This document shows, one piece after another, positions 61,601-64,000 of a stretch of DNA of 64,000 bases (the stretch's first letter is position 1; each line of letters starts with the position of its first letter). The notes under the pieces are model-generated. The model saw nothing but the letters and a program-made list of their open reading frames with translations. It made no database searches and was not told where the DNA came from. The position numbers and the translations under genes are program-made. This DNA comes from Prototheca cutis (Eukaryota; Chlorophyta; Trebouxiophyceae; Chlorellales; Chlorellaceae), in the NCBI GenBank assembly GCA_002897115.2, contig BCIH01000016.1, positions 35,284 through 99,283 on the forward strand. Direction: 5' to 3'.

Positions 61601-63211
61601 GGGACGGCGAGGCGTGGCGGCTTTCCGGACGGCCGCCGCGCGAGCCCGCCGCTGGAGGAGGTGCGTTGCCTGCGGCTGGTCTGGTGTCGCCTGGCGCTGG
61701 TGGTCGACATTCTTACAATGGTGGAGGCAGCAGCAGCTGCCGCATTCTCAACGGTCGCCTCGTCGTTGACGGTACGACAATTGACCTTTTTGGTGGGTGT
61801 GTGGAATGATATTTTGTTTTGTTGTTTTGTTCTTGAAGATGTTTGACCTCATCCATGATCCCATCAACAACAGCGGCCCCCCCTCCCCCCTCCTTCCCCC
61901 CACACACACGCACACTCGACAGGCAAGTCGGTGAATGGCACTAGTGCAGCAAACCCGCTGCTGCTGGGCGGCGGGCCTGGAGTGCTGGCCGCACCGGGGA
62001 CGGCGGCTTCCGTCCCCGGCCTCGGTCTGCTTGGGCCTCCTGGGGCCAGCGCCGAGACGGCAACGCAGGGCCTGGCCTCTGCGGCCTCACAGGGCAGCGG
62101 AGGCTACTATGGCGTCCAGGGCACACCCTCGACGGCCGCCGCGGCGCCTCCTGGTGGGCCGAGTCTGTATGGCGTGGGGCCCGAAGCCGTGCTGGGCACG
62201 CCAGCCGGCAGCGCAGTGGCTGCGGCGGCTGCTGCAGCGGCAGCCTACGCGGCAGCCTCGGCCGGTGGCGTGGGTGGCGCAGCTGGGTCAGCAGCAGCAT
62301 CCGGTGGAGCAGCAGCGCCGCCCCTGGCCCCAGGCACCGCGGTGCGATCGCAGCCGGCGACGGCCAACTTGCTGGCTGAACTGACGGTGGCCATGCACAA
62401 AAAGGAAGCCCTGGTAGCGTCGATGCGTGCGATGAACGACGAGGCGGCAGCCGGGGTCTATTCGGACATGCCTGGGGGCGTGCAAAACCAGTCGGTCGTG
62501 CAAGCCTATGGCTTGCTCATGCTCCAGCTGCGTGCCGTGGACGAGATTGTCCGAGACCGCCTGGCCGAGCTGCAGGGTCTGCAGACCGGCGGGCCAGGGC
62601 CACGGTTTGGTGAAGGCGGCAGCGAATTTGGGATTGGCGATGTCAAAGGAGAGCCGGCGACTTCCGAGGCCGCGGCACTCCTCGCCTCGACGCTGGCCGC
62701 CGCCAAGAACATCGTCGATGCCTGCCGCGAACGCATGCGCAGGGAGCGCGGCGGCAGGGAGCCTGGTGCTGGTGACGGGGACTTTGCTACCAGTGCTGGT
62801 GTTACCACCGCTGGTCGTCGGGATGTGGGAACTCCAGCCGTCGTCGCTACAAAAGCCGAGCCCGAAGCCGGCACGACGGCCGAGCAGCAAGCCCGGCAAG
62901 GAGCATCCCCGCACCTGCCTGCGCCAGAGAGCAAGCTGGACCGGCTCATCCGCACGTGCGTGGCGGTGCTGCTGCTGCTCCAGCGCGGAGCCGGTGCGGC
63001 AGGGCCTCCTGTGCCTCTGGCCACGGTCGCCGCCGCCCTTGCCGCTGCGGAGGCCGGCCTATGTGATGGCATTGTTGCTGCTGGTGGGGATGAATCCAAT
63101 GGCGGCGCTCCCAACGATGAGGACAAGCCCGCTATCAGCAATAATTTGGCAATGGAGGTCCAGAGCGCATTGGCCGGTCTCAAGTCACAGCTTCTGGCAG
63201 CCTCAGCATGA
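58623..63211 (+). CDS. ALWAYS EARLY / LIN9 homologue, MuvB (DREAM) complex subunit
   Basis: Chromatin-associated cell-cycle transcription regulator. Exons: 58623-58718, 58829-58840 (12 nt), 58955-59104, 59272-61771, 61923-63211; about 1348 aa. The N-terminal SANT-like segment assembles across the first three exons: WAVDETRRFFRAFHKHGTEF then DK|IAKH|VSRAVG, then CESLYRQHQAYLSLDK and EVAFIAMVQDASQ, the ALY signature. A 500-residue Gly/Ala/acidic region follows. The DIRP domain is at about residues 627-725 (LRHALTSRARRWCVHEFLYS, LTRGEWAALRAGLGRPRRLS). Then about 800-845: GQRVIARHPATRQLHDGAVL, VQFDRRELGVEMVRDTDV. The last exon has the helical ELTVAMHKKEALVASMRAMN and LDRLIRTCVAVLLLLQRG. Splice phases 0, 0, 0, 1 are consistent. 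Length exceeds animal LIN9 and resembles plant ALYs, inflated by low-complexity sequence. Confidence 0.94.
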
Positions 63212-63879
63212 AGTTTGCAGTCACTCTTGCCCTGGCCTCCCTTACCCACTCTGCACGGTGCCGCTGCTCGCAGCACAACCGGTGCCCTTGCACTACCCAC
63301 CCCCGAGCGACAGACTGACCCCCCCAACCACCCAAACACATGCTCGCTCGTAGCCTGGACCCTGCAGCGACCCGTTACGCGCGCGCGCGCGCGCGCGTGC
63401 AGCGACAGACCATTTCCCCTGACTGTGCCTCTTGCCCGACGTCGACCTGTGCGCTGCCCGCATGACGCATCCATTGTGTGGGGGGGAACTCCGTGCACAC
63501 GCCCGCAAAACCCCCCATGCCCCTTGTATCTGTCCTTGGTATGTGCCTGCTGGTGACCGCGGGCAACAACCTCCCATGCAATGCACGACCGCATGTCCAG
63601 GACAACACAGTACTTTGCCACGTTGCACACAGGACCAGCGCTCATGCTGACGACGTTTCTCTGCTTTCCTTCCCTACTACGACGTCTTGTTGAGCGTTTT
63701 CCTGACTCTACGGTGGGCATCCCCGATGCCGTGCCATTCTACTCATCCCTTGCTCGACCTGTTTCGCATCAGTTGTTTTATTGTCCAGAGCGGCACATAG
63801 GAGCCAGTGGTCCTGAGGGGTCAACATGTGCATAAGAGCCCACTCCCCTCTATGCTGTCATGCTTTCAGAACTCTCTCG
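63212..63879. other. Convergent intergenic region between LIN9/ALY (+) and PTPA (-)
   Basis: Contains a (GC)n run at about 63377-63396 and no supportable gene. Both 3' UTRs lie here. Confidence 0.55.
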
Positions 63880-63984
63880 TTACAGCAGTTGCAAAGGCAG
63901 GAGCCTGCCAGTGAGAAAGTGTTGCATGATGGGGAACTTTGAGAGGACCTCGGCCTGGTACATCTTGATCATCCCGGTGTTCAC
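63880..63984 (-). CDS. PTPA (PP2A activator), last exon only; rest outside window
   Basis: Peptidyl-prolyl isomerase-like activator of protein phosphatase 2A. Only the terminal coding exon is present: acceptor ttgtcag, then VNTGMIKMYQAEVLSKFPIM and QHFLTGRLLPLQLL, stop at 63880. The stretch GMIKMYQAEVL-KFP---HF--G-LLP matches the conserved C-terminus of PTPA proteins. The phase at the acceptor is 0. Upstream exons are to the right of the window. Confidence 0.85.
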   Translation of the reverse strand: MNTGMIKMYQAEVLSKFPIMQHFLTGRLLPLQLL

Positions 63985-64000
63985 CTGACAAGAATTGGTG

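Noticed and set aside
62506..63720. 404-codon minus-strand frame opposite the last LIN9 exon
   Set aside because: Shadow of the coding strand in GC-rich sequence; the + strand protein has recognisable ALY content.

Overview
The window is nuclear DNA from a eukaryote, almost certainly a green alga (chlorophyte, most like the Chlorella/Auxenochlorella group). Genes are split by many short GT-AG introns. The set includes a chloroplast-type iron superoxide dismutase, a bacterial-type DnaJ with a probable plastid leader, an organelle-RNA helical-repeat (OPR-like) protein, an ALWAYS EARLY/LIN9 protein and a dynein heavy chain. There are no operons, CRISPR arrays or bacterial features. Exon boundaries below were derived by hand from splice sites and reading-frame phase, so exon lists are models, not transcript evidence.

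Layout. 1-12.1 kb (-): 5' part of a dynein heavy chain (tail, linker, start of AAA1), running off the left edge. 12.6-13.9 (-): a mitochondrial lipoyl domain fused to a KGD4/MRPS36 adaptor motif, with no E2 catalytic domain. 14.5-15.6 (-): 40S ribosomal protein S5. 16.3-18.2 (+): type-A DnaJ. 18.6-20.4 (-): OMA1-like M48 protease. 20.9-23.4 (-): coiled-coil protein. 23.7-24.5 (-): RNA polymerase III subunit RPC10. 25.2-26.8 (+): small CG-1 domain protein. 26.8-31.4: gene-poor, with a 100-N gap flanked by a 632-bp exact duplication. 31.5-35.0 (+): CAMK/SNF1-like kinase. 36.7-38.6 (-): OPR-like protein. 40.2-44.3 (+): VPS52. 45.1-46.3 (-): putative secreted protein. 46.9-48.8 (-): Fe-SOD. 49.9-52.1 (-): F-box/LRR protein. 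53.4-55.6 (-): NUP50-like nucleoporin. 56.4-57.5 (-): diphosphoinositol-polyphosphate-type NUDIX hydrolase. 58.6-63.2 (+): ALWAYS EARLY/LIN9. 63.9-64.0 (-): last exon of PTPA, running off the right edge.

These are unlinked housekeeping genes: mitochondrial metabolism and proteolysis (lipoyl-KGD4, OMA1), plastid proteostasis and redox (DnaJ, Fe-SOD), transcription and cell cycle (RPC10, CG-1, LIN9), traffic and transport (VPS52, NUP50), and signalling (kinase, NUDIX, PTPA). The most unusual items are the lipoyl-KGD4 fusion, a dynein intron that is almost pure poly-G, a probable 12-nt microexon in the LIN9 gene, and a CG-1 protein far shorter than CAMTAs. Long C/G homopolymers (24-73 nt) recur and all fall in introns.
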